From Candidatus Methanolliviera sp. GoM_oil (GTDB lineage Archaea > Halobacteriota > Methanoliparia > Methanoliparales > Methanoliparaceae): 9,069 nucleotides of DNA. The translations under genes and the position numbers were made by a program. The notes beneath the pieces are model-generated. The model did no database searches. It was not told where the DNA came from and saw nothing but the letters and a program-made list of their open reading frames with translations. Positions within the stretch are counted from its first letter, which is position 1, and every line of letters begins with the position of its first letter. Positions 1 to 7,215 of this stretch are shown here, piece by piece. Location of the stretch: positions 1 through 9,069 of the forward strand of contig CABGHG010000061.1 of assembly GCA_902158735.1 (NCBI GenBank), read 5' to 3'.

Positions 1-2
1 GA

Positions 3-539
3 GAGGAAGTGATCGCTTATCCAACTGAGACCGTTTATGGCATAGGAGCAAATATCTATTCTATAAGGGCGATAAATAAAATATTTGATCTCAAGAAGAG
101 GCAGACAGATAAACCGATATCGATCGCGATCTCAGATTTTTATATGATGGAAGATTTTGCTTTTCTGCCAAATAGAGATGTGGTGAGGGTTCTTCTCTCA
201 AGACCTATCACGGTGATCTTAAAGAAGAAAAGATCGGTTCCAGATATATTGACGGGAAGAACGGGAAAGATCGGGATGAGACTTCCAGAACACCCGATTG
301 CCCAAGATATAATCAAAAAGTTCGGGAGTCCAATTACCTCAACGAGCGCAAATATCTCGGGAGAAGAACCACCCAAATGTGCAGAGGATATTCCATTCGA
401 TATTCCTGTGGTCAATGGTGGTGAGGTCTCCGGGGTGCCTTCCACGGTAGTGGATCTGGTCGATAAAAAGATAATAAGGGATGGTATGGACGATGAATTT
501 GTAAAGAGGGTATTGAAAGATTTTGAGGGAAAGATGTAA
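3..539 (+). CDS. tsaC: Threonylcarbamoyl-AMP synthase, YrdC/TsaC type (5' partial)
   Basis: This enzyme makes L-threonylcarbamoyl-AMP from threonine, bicarbonate and ATP, the first step of t6A modification of ANN-decoding tRNAs in the cytoplasm. The visible protein shows the family hallmarks: AYPTETVYGIGA at the N-terminus, a KRQTDKPISIAI nucleotide/carbonate-binding stretch, a GMRLPEHP strand, the STSANISGEEPP loop, and STVVDL near the end. It stops at about 178 visible residues with no C-terminal Sua5 domain, so it is the short TsaC form. The frame stays open to the left edge (codons for EEV precede IAYPTET), and family members usually have 10-30 residues before this motif, so the start lies outside the window. 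The GTG at 9 is probably an internal valine. The usual PGP motif reads SRPITVIL here, a mild deviation. The stop lies 19 nt before the comA ATG, suggesting co-transcription with the coenzyme M genes. Confidence 0.93.
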   Translation, partial: EEVIAYPTETVYGIGANIYSIRAINKIFDLKKRQTDKPISIAISDFYMMEDFAFLPNRDVVRVLLSRPITVILKKKRSVPDILTGRTGKIGMRLPEHPIAQDIIKKFGSPITSTSANISGEEPPKCAEDIPFDIPVVNGGEVSGVPSTVVDLVDKKIIRDGMDDEFVKRVLKDFEGKM

Positions 540-558
540 ACTCGCTTTGGGTGATTCG

Positions 559-1326
559 ATGAAGGCGTTTGATATACTGGATATGATAGATAGGGAGAGA
601 AAACCGAGGGAGGCGGGGCTCACGATGGTGTTAGATAAGGGGCTTGGTCGTAACGCCGCAGACGATCTGATGGAATACGCGGATTATATCGATGTGATCA
701 AGCTTGGGTGGGGAACGTCGAGGTTCTGTCAGGAGAGTACGATCAAAGAGAAGATTGCATGTTATAAAGAGAATGATATCCTCGTGAGTAATGGAGGAAC
801 ATTGTTTGAGATCGCATATTCTCAGGGAAGAGTCGATGATTTTTTGAGATACGCTCAAAGGATAGGCCTAAATTCGATCGAGGTATCGGATGGTTCAATC
901 GATCTCGAGGGTGAGAAGGCAAAAATAATTCGAAGGGGAATAGAGATGGGTTTTGAAGTATTTTCAGAGGTGGGAAAGAAGGAGCCGACCGAAGACGCAA
1001 AACTTACAATCGATCAGAGAATTGATGAGGCGAAAAGCGATCTCTCTGCTGGTGCATCTAAGGTGATCATAGAGGCGAGAGAGGGAGGGAAAGGCATCGG
1101 CATATTTGATAGAGAGGGGAATGTCAAGGAAGATATGGCAAGAGAGTTGATAGAGAAAATAGGATTGAAAAATATCATCTTTGAGGCGCCTATGAAGAGT
1201 CAGCAGGTTTATTTGATATTAAACTTTGGCTCAGATGTTAATTTGGGCAATATAAAAACGGATGATGTGGTCCCCCTCGAGACATTGAGGAGAGGATTTA
1301 GAGGCGACACGTTTGGCAAATTATAG
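559..1326 (+). CDS. comA: (2R)-phospho-3-sulfolactate synthase ComA
   Basis: ComA adds sulfite to phosphoenolpyruvate to give (2R)-phospho-3-sulfolactate, the first committed step of PEP-dependent coenzyme M biosynthesis. The 255-residue protein is close to the usual family length (about 250) and carries the expected TIM-barrel motifs in order: KPREAGLT (15-22), DYIDVIKLGWGTS (42-54), SNGGTLFE (77-84), EVSDGSID (108-115), SEVGKK (136-141), EAREGGKGIGI (172-182), FEAPMKSQQ (198-206) and NLGNI (218-222). I chose the ATG at 559 because GGGTGAT lies just upstream (549-555) and the family normally starts close to this point. An upstream in-frame TTG at 523 would add 12 unlikely residues and overlap tsaC. 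Its 3' end overlaps the likely comB start by 14 nt. Identity is secure from the motif set. Confidence 0.97.
   Translation: MKAFDILDMIDRERKPREAGLTMVLDKGLGRNAADDLMEYADYIDVIKLGWGTSRFCQESTIKEKIACYKENDILVSNGGTLFEIAYSQGRVDDFLRYAQRIGLNSIEVSDGSIDLEGEKAKIIRRGIEMGFEVFSEVGKKEPTEDAKLTIDQRIDEAKSDLSAGASKVIIEAREGGKGIGIFDREGNVKEDMARELIEKIGLKNIIFEAPMKSQQVYLILNFGSDVNLGNIKTDDVVPLETLRRGFRGDTFGKL
1301..1304 (+). promoter_or_regulatory. Likely ribosome binding site for comB TTG start
   Basis: GAGG, within GAGGCGA, lies 8 nt before the TTG at 1313 and matches most of the archaeal anti-SD complement GAGGTGA. It favours the long form of ComB over the ATG at 1394, whose only upstream candidate (GGTGG, 1388-1392) is part of a hairpin stem. 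It lies inside the comA coding sequence, consistent with translational coupling. Confidence 0.45.
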
Positions 1327-2062
1327 GATAAGTATCGGCAGATTCAAGAGTCCTGACGACTTCGTCGTGGTGCTGACCAACTTCGTTGGTGGCATGCCAA
1401 AAACTTCGTTTTTGAGCAGATCCCAAAAATCAAAGATTTTTGAGGAAGATGAATTGAACGTGGTCATCGACGTATTGAGGGCATCGAGCACGATCGTCAC
1501 GGCATTGGCAAGTGGGGTAACAGAGATCGTGCCGATAGGCACAGAAGAGGCGGCACTTGAACTGAAAAAGGAAGGATACACCATAGCAGGAGAGTATGAA
1601 GGGATCAAGTTGCCCAAGTTTGATATAGGAAATTCTCCCGTTGAACTGTTGAAAGAGATCGAGAGATCGAAGATAGAGAAGCTCGCATTGAAGACGACGA
1701 ACACGACGGAAAGATTGATAGAGATGAAAGACGCTCTCATCTGCTCAAGCTTAAATTTGACGGCGATCAAGAATACATTAAATAAAAAAAATAATAAGAA
1801 TAAAAATGCAAATATAATTGCTATGGGGAGCGAACATGGAATTACAGAGGATTTAGCGGTCGCATTTTCACTCTATGCCAATTTAAATGATGGACTAAAG
1901 ATAAAGAGAGATTTTTTGAGAGAATGCATCTTCAAATCTAATACGGCAAAACATCTGATCGAATTGGGTTATGAGAGCGACGTTGAATTCATCTCCAAGA
2001 TCGATAGATACAACGTCGTTCCGGTGATGAGGAAGGGCGTTATAAGAAGGTATGAAGAATGA
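1313..2062 (+). CDS. comB: 2-phosphosulfolactate phosphatase ComB, with an N-terminal insertion
   Basis: ComB hydrolyses phosphosulfolactate to sulfolactate in coenzyme M synthesis; it is a Mg-dependent phosphatase. Family motifs are clear: VIDVLRASSTIVTALASG from residue 51, GEYEGIKL...FDIGNSPVEL (93-112), TTNTTERL (118-125, where the usual TTNGT has Thr for Gly), and ED at 169-170. Two starts are possible. TTG 1313 gives 249 aa, has a good upstream GAGG and overlaps comA by 14 nt. ATG 1394 gives 222 aa, near the usual length, but lies inside a hairpin array and has a poor ribosome binding site. I prefer 1313: residues 1-13 (MANYRISIGRF...) look like a first beta strand and residues 15-44 are encoded by the array, as if it were inserted in frame. 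Residues 155-167 include an Asn/Lys low-complexity stretch. The stop overlaps the comDE start (ATGA). The function is secure; the start is not. Confidence 0.92.
   Translation: MANYRISIGRFKSPDDFVVVLTNFVGGMPKTSFLSRSQKSKIFEEDELNVVIDVLRASSTIVTALASGVTEIVPIGTEEAALELKKEGYTIAGEYEGIKLPKFDIGNSPVELLKEIERSKIEKLALKTTNTTERLIEMKDALICSSLNLTAIKNTLNKKNNKNKNANIIAMGSEHGITEDLAVAFSLYANLNDGLKIKRDFLRECIFKSNTAKHLIELGYESDVEFISKIDRYNVVPVMRKGVIRRYEE
1356..1442. repeat. Array of four mini-hairpins with 3-nt loops inside the comB 5' region
   Basis: Four perfect inverted repeats sit side by side, each with a 3-nt loop. H1: ACGAC-TTC-GTCGT (1356-1368). H2: ACCAAC-TTC-GTTGGT (1376-1390). H3: CAAAAAC-TTC-GTTTTTG (1398-1414). 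H4: CAAAAATC-AAA-GATTTTTG (1424-1442). H1 and H2 share flanks, CTGAC before and GTGG after, so the units CTGACGACTTCGTCGTGG (1353-1370) and the 20-nt unit at 1373-1392 look like diverged copies whose stem changes are compensated on the other arm. H3 and H4 form a second related pair, both starting CAAAAA and ending TTTTTGAG. All of it is read through in the comB frame. A related array lies at 8745-8834. I do not recognise it as a named element. Confidence 0.85.
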
Positions 2063-3192
2063 ACCCTGAAGAATATATACTAAACGTGATGCGAGAAGAG
2101 GGGATAGAGTACGTCACCACCCTTCCCTGCGAGAAGATAAAGAACTTGCTTAACCTACTTTCATCCCACTTCAACGAGATAAAATTGACGCGGGAGGAGT
2201 GCGGACTTGGGATATGCTCCGGGATATATCTCGCGGGTGGAAAGGCGGCGATGGTAATTCAGAGCACTGGCATTGGAAACTCGATGAACGCGATCACCTC
2301 CTTATGTAAAACATACAGAATAGCGATACCAATCCTCGCGAGCTGGCGCGGCGTATATGAGGAGAGTATTCCAGCACAGATTCCACTCGGAAGAGCTCTT
2401 CCGAAGATCTTGGATGCAACGGGGATACCCTATGAGACAATAGAAGAAAAAAAAGAGATTAAAAAGATAAAAAACGTGATAGAAGGTGCTTATAAAGAAA
2501 ATACACCTTATCTGGCATTGATCTCTCCAAAAGTTTGGAAAGGAAGCACGTTAAAAACAAAGATCGAATATCCGGCAAGAGAGATCGAGATTTCACTGAA
2601 ATATGAGAGATCATTCAAAGATCCTGAGATGACACGCTACGAAGCGATATCCTATATCTCAGAATATCTTGATGGAAAACCGGTCATATCTAATATAGGT
2701 ATTCCGAGCAAGGAGTTGTATGCGATAAAAGACCAGCCAACAAATTTCTATATGCTCGGCAGTCTCGGTCTGGCATCTTCTATCGGGCTCGGCGTCTCGA
2801 TCCATCTTAAACGAGAGGTGATCGTTCTGGATGGGGACGGAAGCATATTGATGAATCCAAATGCCCTCATAGATATTGCTAATTATCCATCCAATCTGAC
2901 GATATTTTTGCTCGATAACGGTGCACACGGTTCAACAGGGGGCCAGATAACCTCCTCTTATGATAAGATAGATCTGGAACTGATCGCAAGGGCGTTTGGA
3001 ATTAAAGATACATGGAAGGTATCGAGGAGAGAGGAGATGGACGAAGTTTTGAAGGTTTTGAGCGAGCTAGAGGGAAAAAGATGCCCAAAGCTCGTTCACA
3101 TCGTCTTAAAACCTGGAAATAGGGATGTTTTAAACGTTCCGATGAAACCTTTGGAGATAAAAGAGAGGTTCATGGAAGCGCTGAAGAATTAA
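2059..3192 (+). CDS. comDE: Sulfopyruvate decarboxylase, fused alpha-beta subunits ComDE
   Basis: This thiamine-diphosphate enzyme decarboxylates sulfopyruvate to sulfoacetaldehyde, the precursor of coenzyme M. The 377-residue chain carries both halves. Residues 1 to about 165 are the ComD (PYR-domain) part, with TREECGLG (44-51) supplying the Glu that activates the ThDP ring and AAMVIQSTGIGNSMNA (63-78). Residues about 190-377 are the ComE (PP-domain) part, with the ThDP/Mg motif starting GDGS (259-262) and running to IAN (273-275), then LLDNGAHGSTGGQ (284-296). Some methanogens have separate comD and comE genes; here one reading frame encodes both, joined by a short linker. The ATG at 2059 overlaps the comB stop as ATGA, so translation is probably coupled. 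It is the last gene of the coenzyme M cluster. No comC (sulfolactate dehydrogenase) is present in the window. Confidence 0.96.
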   Translation: MNPEEYILNVMREEGIEYVTTLPCEKIKNLLNLLSSHFNEIKLTREECGLGICSGIYLAGGKAAMVIQSTGIGNSMNAITSLCKTYRIAIPILASWRGVYEESIPAQIPLGRALPKILDATGIPYETIEEKKEIKKIKNVIEGAYKENTPYLALISPKVWKGSTLKTKIEYPAREIEISLKYERSFKDPEMTRYEAISYISEYLDGKPVISNIGIPSKELYAIKDQPTNFYMLGSLGLASSIGLGVSIHLKREVIVLDGDGSILMNPNALIDIANYPSNLTIFLLDNGAHGSTGGQITSSYDKIDLELIARAFGIKDTWKVSRREEMDEVLKVLSELEGKRCPKLVHIVLKPGNRDVLNVPMKPLEIKERFMEALKN

Positions 3193-3200
3193 ACCCGATG

Positions 3201-3263
3201 CCCTTCGCACAAAAGGGATCCAATCTCTTATATGGGTCAGAGGAGTTCGTATAGAGTTTTTTT
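3201..3263 (+). terminator. Possible comDE terminator: weak hairpin plus downstream T run
   Basis: CCCTT (3201-3205) can pair with AAGGG (3213-3217) over a 7-nt loop, starting 9 nt after the comDE stop. No T tract follows directly, but seven Ts occur at 3257-3263. Archaeal termination often needs only a T-rich stretch, so the T run is the better candidate. Placement is inferred from sequence only. Confidence 0.3.
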
Positions 3264-3292
3264 ATATATCGCTAAATCATAAATTTTATATG
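3260..3292 (+). promoter_or_regulatory. Candidate archaeal TATA boxes for the chemoreceptor-cheW operon
   Basis: TTTATATA (3261-3268) and TTTTATAT (3284-3291) resemble archaeal TATA boxes. Transcription starting about 25 nt downstream of either would leave a 5' leader that includes the strong ribosome binding site. A third box, TTTTTATATA (3331-3340), would place the start at about 3362, after the Shine-Dalgarno sequence, so it is less likely. The region is generally AT-rich, so chance matches are expected. Confidence 0.35.
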
Positions 3293-3351
3293 CTATTGTT
3301 AATATATTAAACTATAGAATAACCTTTATCTTTTTATATAGCGGTGATGAA

Positions 3352-3360
3352 GGAGAGGAG
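3352..3360 (+). promoter_or_regulatory. Ribosome binding site of the chemoreceptor gene
   Basis: GGAGAGGAG ends 7 nt before the ATG at 3368 and sets that start. A GGTGAT match (3343-3348) lies slightly further upstream. Confidence 0.7.
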
Positions 3361-3367
3361 ATAAGAA

Positions 3368-6300
3368 ATGGACGTAAACGAAGATAATTTAGAGAACTGT
3401 AGAGAGGAGTTGAAGAAAGAGAGGGCGTTTACGGGCAGATTATTGGACTCCGTTCCCACACCGATGTCGATAATGACGCTCGATGGGAAGATAATAAGTG
3501 CAAATAGTAGATGTGAAGACTTTTTTGGCATATCTAATGAAGAGCTGGGTGAAGTTTTGTTGGAAGATCTTTACGAGGAGCGCGACGAGATAAGAGAAGC
3601 GTTTGAGGAGGCGAAGAGAACCGGATTTTCGACGGGTGAGGCGACCCTTAAAAATGGCAAAAGAGCGATACTAAATTTTTCGCCGATAAGAGACGAGGAG
3701 GGCAGTATAATCAACGTGATCGGAACGGCACAGGAGACCCCATCCAAACGACGAGTTTTATTTAAACATTTGCCAAATCCGGCCAGTTTGATGACTCCAG
3801 AAGGAAAGCGCGTAGATACAAATCCTGCCACTGAAAGATTTTTCAGGCGCGATAGAGATGAGATCCTCGGTACAAGAATAGAAGAGCTTTATGCTAAAGA
3901 GGATTTAGAGGGGATCAAAGATGCCTTGGAAGAGTCCAAGAGAGTCGGCTTCTCAAGTTGTGATGCTACCTGTATAAAGGGCGACGGTACGACCTGCCCC
4001 GCACTGCTCAATTTTGCGTCGATCGAAGAAGATGGCAATGTTGTCAATGTTTTAGCTACGGCTACCGATCTGACAGAATTGAAGGAGAAGGAAAAATTTT
4101 CAGAAACTTTATTCAGGAATTTACCAATTCCGACATCTTTGATGACCGCAGAAGGCAGAAGAATAGATACAAATTTGGCTTGTGTAAATTATTTCAGGAG
4201 GAGCAGAGATGAGTACATTGGCGCTAAGATGGAAGAACTCTATGAGAGGAAAGACGCTCCAAAGATAAAGGCGGCTTTAGAGGATTGCAAACTGACCGGT
4301 TTTGGTTCCTGTGAAGCTACGGTTATAAAGGGAGATGGAACGAAAGCACCAGTTATAGTAAATCTCACGTCCATAAAAGATAGAGAGGGAAATATAACTA
4401 ATGTGATCGGAACCGCACAGGATATTTCCGATCTTACAAAATTGAAGGAGAGAGAAGAAGAATTAAAAAAAGAGAAAGAATTTGCTGAGAGCTTATTCAA
4501 GTCTCTACCCATTTCCGCAACCCTATACACGCCGGAGGGTGATAGAAAAGACGTAAATCTCGCGAGGGAGAGAATCTTCAAGAGAACGAGGGAAGATCTA
4601 TTGACCATCCGACCGGAGGAGATGTATCGGGAAGAGGACGTAGCAAAGGTGAAGGAGAGCGTTGATGTATGTGAAGAGACCGGATTCTCATCCTGTGAGG
4701 TCACGGCGATCAGAGGGGACGGAACGGAATTTCCGATCATCATAAACAGGACGGCGATCAAGGATGAGGACGAAAATCTTCTTGGTTATATTGGAACCGC
4801 GACCGATATAAGTGAATTGAGGAAGGCAACATCCGAGATCGCACGCGTCCTAGATGCCGCATCGAAGGGGGATTACACAGAAAAAGTCGATCTGACAGGC
4901 ATAACTGGGGATCTAAGAGAGACGGCAGAAGACGTGAACGAGACGATGGAAGAGATAAAGGCGTTGGTGGAAGAGATAAAAAACTCGGAGAAGGTGCTCT
5001 CAACGATCATAGAAGAAAATCCCGTGCCGATGGCGATTGTGAACGAGGATAGGAATGTATTGGATGTGAACAAATCTTATCTGGATGTCACAGGATATTT
5101 GAGGGGAGACGTAGTTTCTAAAAACCTCAGGAGAGATTTTGAGATCGTGGAGACGATAGAGAGGATCAATATAGAAGAGGCTATCAAGACGGGGAAGAAA
5201 GCTATGGGGATGAACGTCGTGGATACCCCAAATGGCAGGCTCACGTTCATCGTCGGGGCTTTGCCATACGAGGAGATCTCGACCAATGAGACGAGGGTAT
5301 TGATGACGTACATGGATATAACAGAATTAAAGGAGAAAGAGATAGAGATAGAGAAAGAGAAGGCATATATCAATGGTGTATTTGCCACGATGCCGGATCC
5401 TCTCTGCGTCGTTGATACTGAAGGTATCAGAACGGATGGTAATCGTGCCTTAGAAGAGCTGACCGGTCTTGCAAGGGACGAAATAATAGGAAAACCTGGA
5501 AATCTAATATTTGTAGAAGAAGATCGACCAAAGACGAAGAAACTCTTGGAAGAGACGATTAGAGCGGGATATGTGAATAATTTTTCGTTGACCGTCCTTT
5601 CCAAAGAAGGAGAGAAGATACCGATCTTGGCCGATACCCGCGTGAGAAAAGATGAGGATGGAAGTACGATCGGAGTTATTATTGGTCTCAGGAATATAAC
5701 AGAGATAAAAAAGAGAGAAGAAGAGCTCAAAGAGAGAGATAGATTGATGACCGAGATCATCAAGAGCATTCCAGATCCATTGGCCATAATAGACAAGGAT
5801 AAAAGATGGATACAGGTAAATGGCGGTTGGAAGAGAGTGCTTGGTTATGATAAAGAAGAGTTGTTGAATAAAAAGATGGAAGAGCTTCCGATCCTCACAC
5901 CAGAACTAAGCGTTTCAATGGAAAAGATTTCTAAAGAAAATATAGAAAAAGTGCAGAGGGGAAAAATTGTAGAATCTGAACATTCATTGAAGGCAAAGGA
6001 TGGTAGAAAAGTTCCCATGATATTATCGGAGGCATCCATACCTTCGATAGATGGAAGAATAATCGTTGCCACCGATATAACAGAACTAAAGGAGAAGGAA
6101 GAAGAGATCCGAGAGAACAGCGAATACCTCCAGCAAGAGGCTGAGAAGATAAAAGAGGCGATGAAGAAAGCATCAGAAGGATACATCTCCGTAAGGCTAC
6201 AAAGAGAAATGGAAGGCGACGTGATAGGCGATATCATGGATAGTATAAACCTTCTCCTCGAGAATCTGGGCAGAATAACCGACGGGATAAAGAAATCGAT

Positions 6301-7213
6301 GCAGCTAACGACGAAGGAATCTGAAGAAGGTTCAGAATCCGTATCACAGATGAACTCAGGGATGCAGCAGATCTCATCCTCAGCCCAACAGATCGCGGGA
6401 GGATCCGAAAATCTATCAAAGATAGCCGTATCTGCTCAATCCGAGCTTAAAGAAGCGATCGAGATCTTTGAGACCCTATCAAAAGCCTCAAAGGCATCAG
6501 CTGAGAGGACGGACGAGATGTCGAAGACGACGATAAAGCTATCCGATGATGCCAATAACGCTGGAACAGGGATGAATAAGATAACGGAAGAGATAGAGAA
6601 GAGCATAGACCTTATAACTAATCTAAATGAGTCTATAAAGAACGTAGGAAAGGTTAGCAGAAAGATAAGAGATATAGCAGATCAGACGAATCTCTTATCG
6701 TTGAATGCTGCAATAGAGGCTGCAAGAGCTGGAGAGTACGGCAGGGGTTTCGCGGTCGTTGCAGATGAGATAAGGAAGTTAGCAGAGGAGTCCAAGCGAT
6801 CCACAGAGGATATAGAAGAGATAGCTGATGGGATAAGAGACTCTTCTGCAGAGGTGATCACCTCCACGAAGGAGATGGGAAAGGTATCGGAGGATAGCGG
6901 GATTGCCATCAGAAAGGTTTTAGACGAGTTTGTGAGGATCTCCGAGGATGTAAAAGAGGTGAACAGATCGATGGAAGAGATAAGAGAGCGATCTGATGCG
7001 GGGATGAACAGGATAGGAAATGTCGCCGAAGGCATGGATGAGGTTGCAAGCACCTCAGAAGAGATGGCAGCCTCCTCGGAGGAGACATCTGCCGCTATAG
7101 AGGAACAGACGGCTGCAATACAGCAGCTTAGTGATACGATGAACTCGGTTAGGAAGCACGCTTCGGAGACGTACGCGGAGATGATCGAGAACTTCAAGGT
7201 TGAGGAGGAGTGA
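3368..7213 (+). CDS. mcp: Large soluble methyl-accepting chemotaxis protein with about seven PAS domains
   Basis: A 1281-residue chemoreceptor that should sense a signal through PAS domains and control CheA via CheW. No transmembrane segment or signal peptide is visible, so it is probably cytoplasmic. Approximate order: PAS1 21-125, PAS2 127-238, PAS3 241-356, PAS4 371-485, HAMP-like 484-540 (around SKGDYTEKVDL), PAS5 541-653, PAS6 662-780, PAS7 786-906, second HAMP-like 917-985 (around SEGYISVRL), and MCP signalling domain 985-1260. The signalling tip is classical: IADQTNLLSLNAAIEAARAG (1103-1122), then GRGFAVVADEIRKLAEES (1125-1142). Glu/Ser/Ala-rich helices (for example TSEEMAASSEETSAA, 1229-1243) are likely methylation sites. 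PAS1-4 are clearly related; PAS2-4 share a GF.SC....I.GDGT block with Cys at 198, 315 and 443, while PAS1 has Gly at that place. No CxxCH haem motif is present. PAS ligand is unknown. cheW follows within 2 nt. Confidence 0.95.
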   Translation: MDVNEDNLENCREELKKERAFTGRLLDSVPTPMSIMTLDGKIISANSRCEDFFGISNEELGEVLLEDLYEERDEIREAFEEAKRTGFSTGEATLKNGKRAILNFSPIRDEEGSIINVIGTAQETPSKRRVLFKHLPNPASLMTPEGKRVDTNPATERFFRRDRDEILGTRIEELYAKEDLEGIKDALEESKRVGFSSCDATCIKGDGTTCPALLNFASIEEDGNVVNVLATATDLTELKEKEKFSETLFRNLPIPTSLMTAEGRRIDTNLACVNYFRRSRDEYIGAKMEELYERKDAPKIKAALEDCKLTGFGSCEATVIKGDGTKAPVIVNLTSIKDREGNITNVIGTAQDISDLTKLKEREEELKKEKEFAESLFKSLPISATLYTPEGDRKDVNLARERIFKRTREDLLTIRPEEMYREEDVAKVKESVDVCEETGFSSCEVTAIRGDGTEFPIIINRTAIKDEDENLLGYIGTATDISELRKATSEIARVLDAASKGDYTEKVDLTGITGDLRETAEDVNETMEEIKALVEEIKNSEKVLSTIIEENPVPMAIVNEDRNVLDVNKSYLDVTGYLRGDVVSKNLRRDFEIVETIERINIEEAIKTGKKAMGMNVVDTPNGRLTFIVGALPYEEISTNETRVLMTYMDITELKEKEIEIEKEKAYINGVFATMPDPLCVVDTEGIRTDGNRALEELTGLARDEIIGKPGNLIFVEEDRPKTKKLLEETIRAGYVNNFSLTVLSKEGEKIPILADTRVRKDEDGSTIGVIIGLRNITEIKKREEELKERDRLMTEIIKSIPDPLAIIDKDKRWIQVNGGWKRVLGYDKEELLNKKMEELPILTPELSVSMEKISKENIEKVQRGKIVESEHSLKAKDGRKVPMILSEASIPSIDGRIIVATDITELKEKEEEIRENSEYLQQEAEKIKEAMKKASEGYISVRLQREMEGDVIGDIMDSINLLLENLGRITDGIKKSMQLTTKESEEGSESVSQMNSGMQQISSSAQQIAGGSENLSKIAVSAQSELKEAIEIFETLSKASKASAERTDEMSKTTIKLSDDANNAGTGMNKITEEIEKSIDLITNLNESIKNVGKVSRKIRDIADQTNLLSLNAAIEAARAGEYGRGFAVVADEIRKLAEESKRSTEDIEEIADGIRDSSAEVITSTKEMGKVSEDSGIAIRKVLDEFVRISEDVKEVNRSMEEIRERSDAGMNRIGNVAEGMDEVASTSEEMAASSEETSAAIEEQTAAIQQLSDTMNSVRKHASETYAEMIENFKVEEE

Positions 7214-7215
7214 AT

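Larger units (their letters stand above)
3193..3367. other. AT-rich intergenic region between comDE and the chemoreceptor gene
   Basis: This 175-bp stretch has no convincing gene. It holds a weak hairpin near its left end (3201-3217), a T run at 3257-3263, several TATA-like boxes and the ribosome binding site of the next gene. A 5-codon ATG reading frame (3347-3364) lies over the Shine-Dalgarno region and is probably fortuitous. Confidence 0.7.

Noticed and set aside
523..558. Upstream TTG start for comA at 523
   Set aside because: It adds 12 residues not typical of ComA, overlaps tsaC by 17 nt, and the ATG at 559 has a GGGTGAT ribosome binding site directly upstream.
3347..3364. Tiny reading frame (ATG to TAA, 5 residues) before the chemoreceptor gene
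   Set aside because: It coincides with the purine-rich Shine-Dalgarno region and has no features of a regulatory leader peptide.
3193..3367. tRNA or other structured RNA gene in the intergenic region
   Set aside because: No cloverleaf, TTC-loop motif or extended stems were found; the region is AT-rich with only one weak hairpin.
5077..5796. Long minus-strand open frame opposite the chemoreceptor gene (239 codons)
   Set aside because: It is a Ser/Ile/Leu-rich shadow of the purine-rich codon use of the receptor; the plus frame has clear PAS domains. Other minus frames in 3368-7213 are rejected for the same reason.
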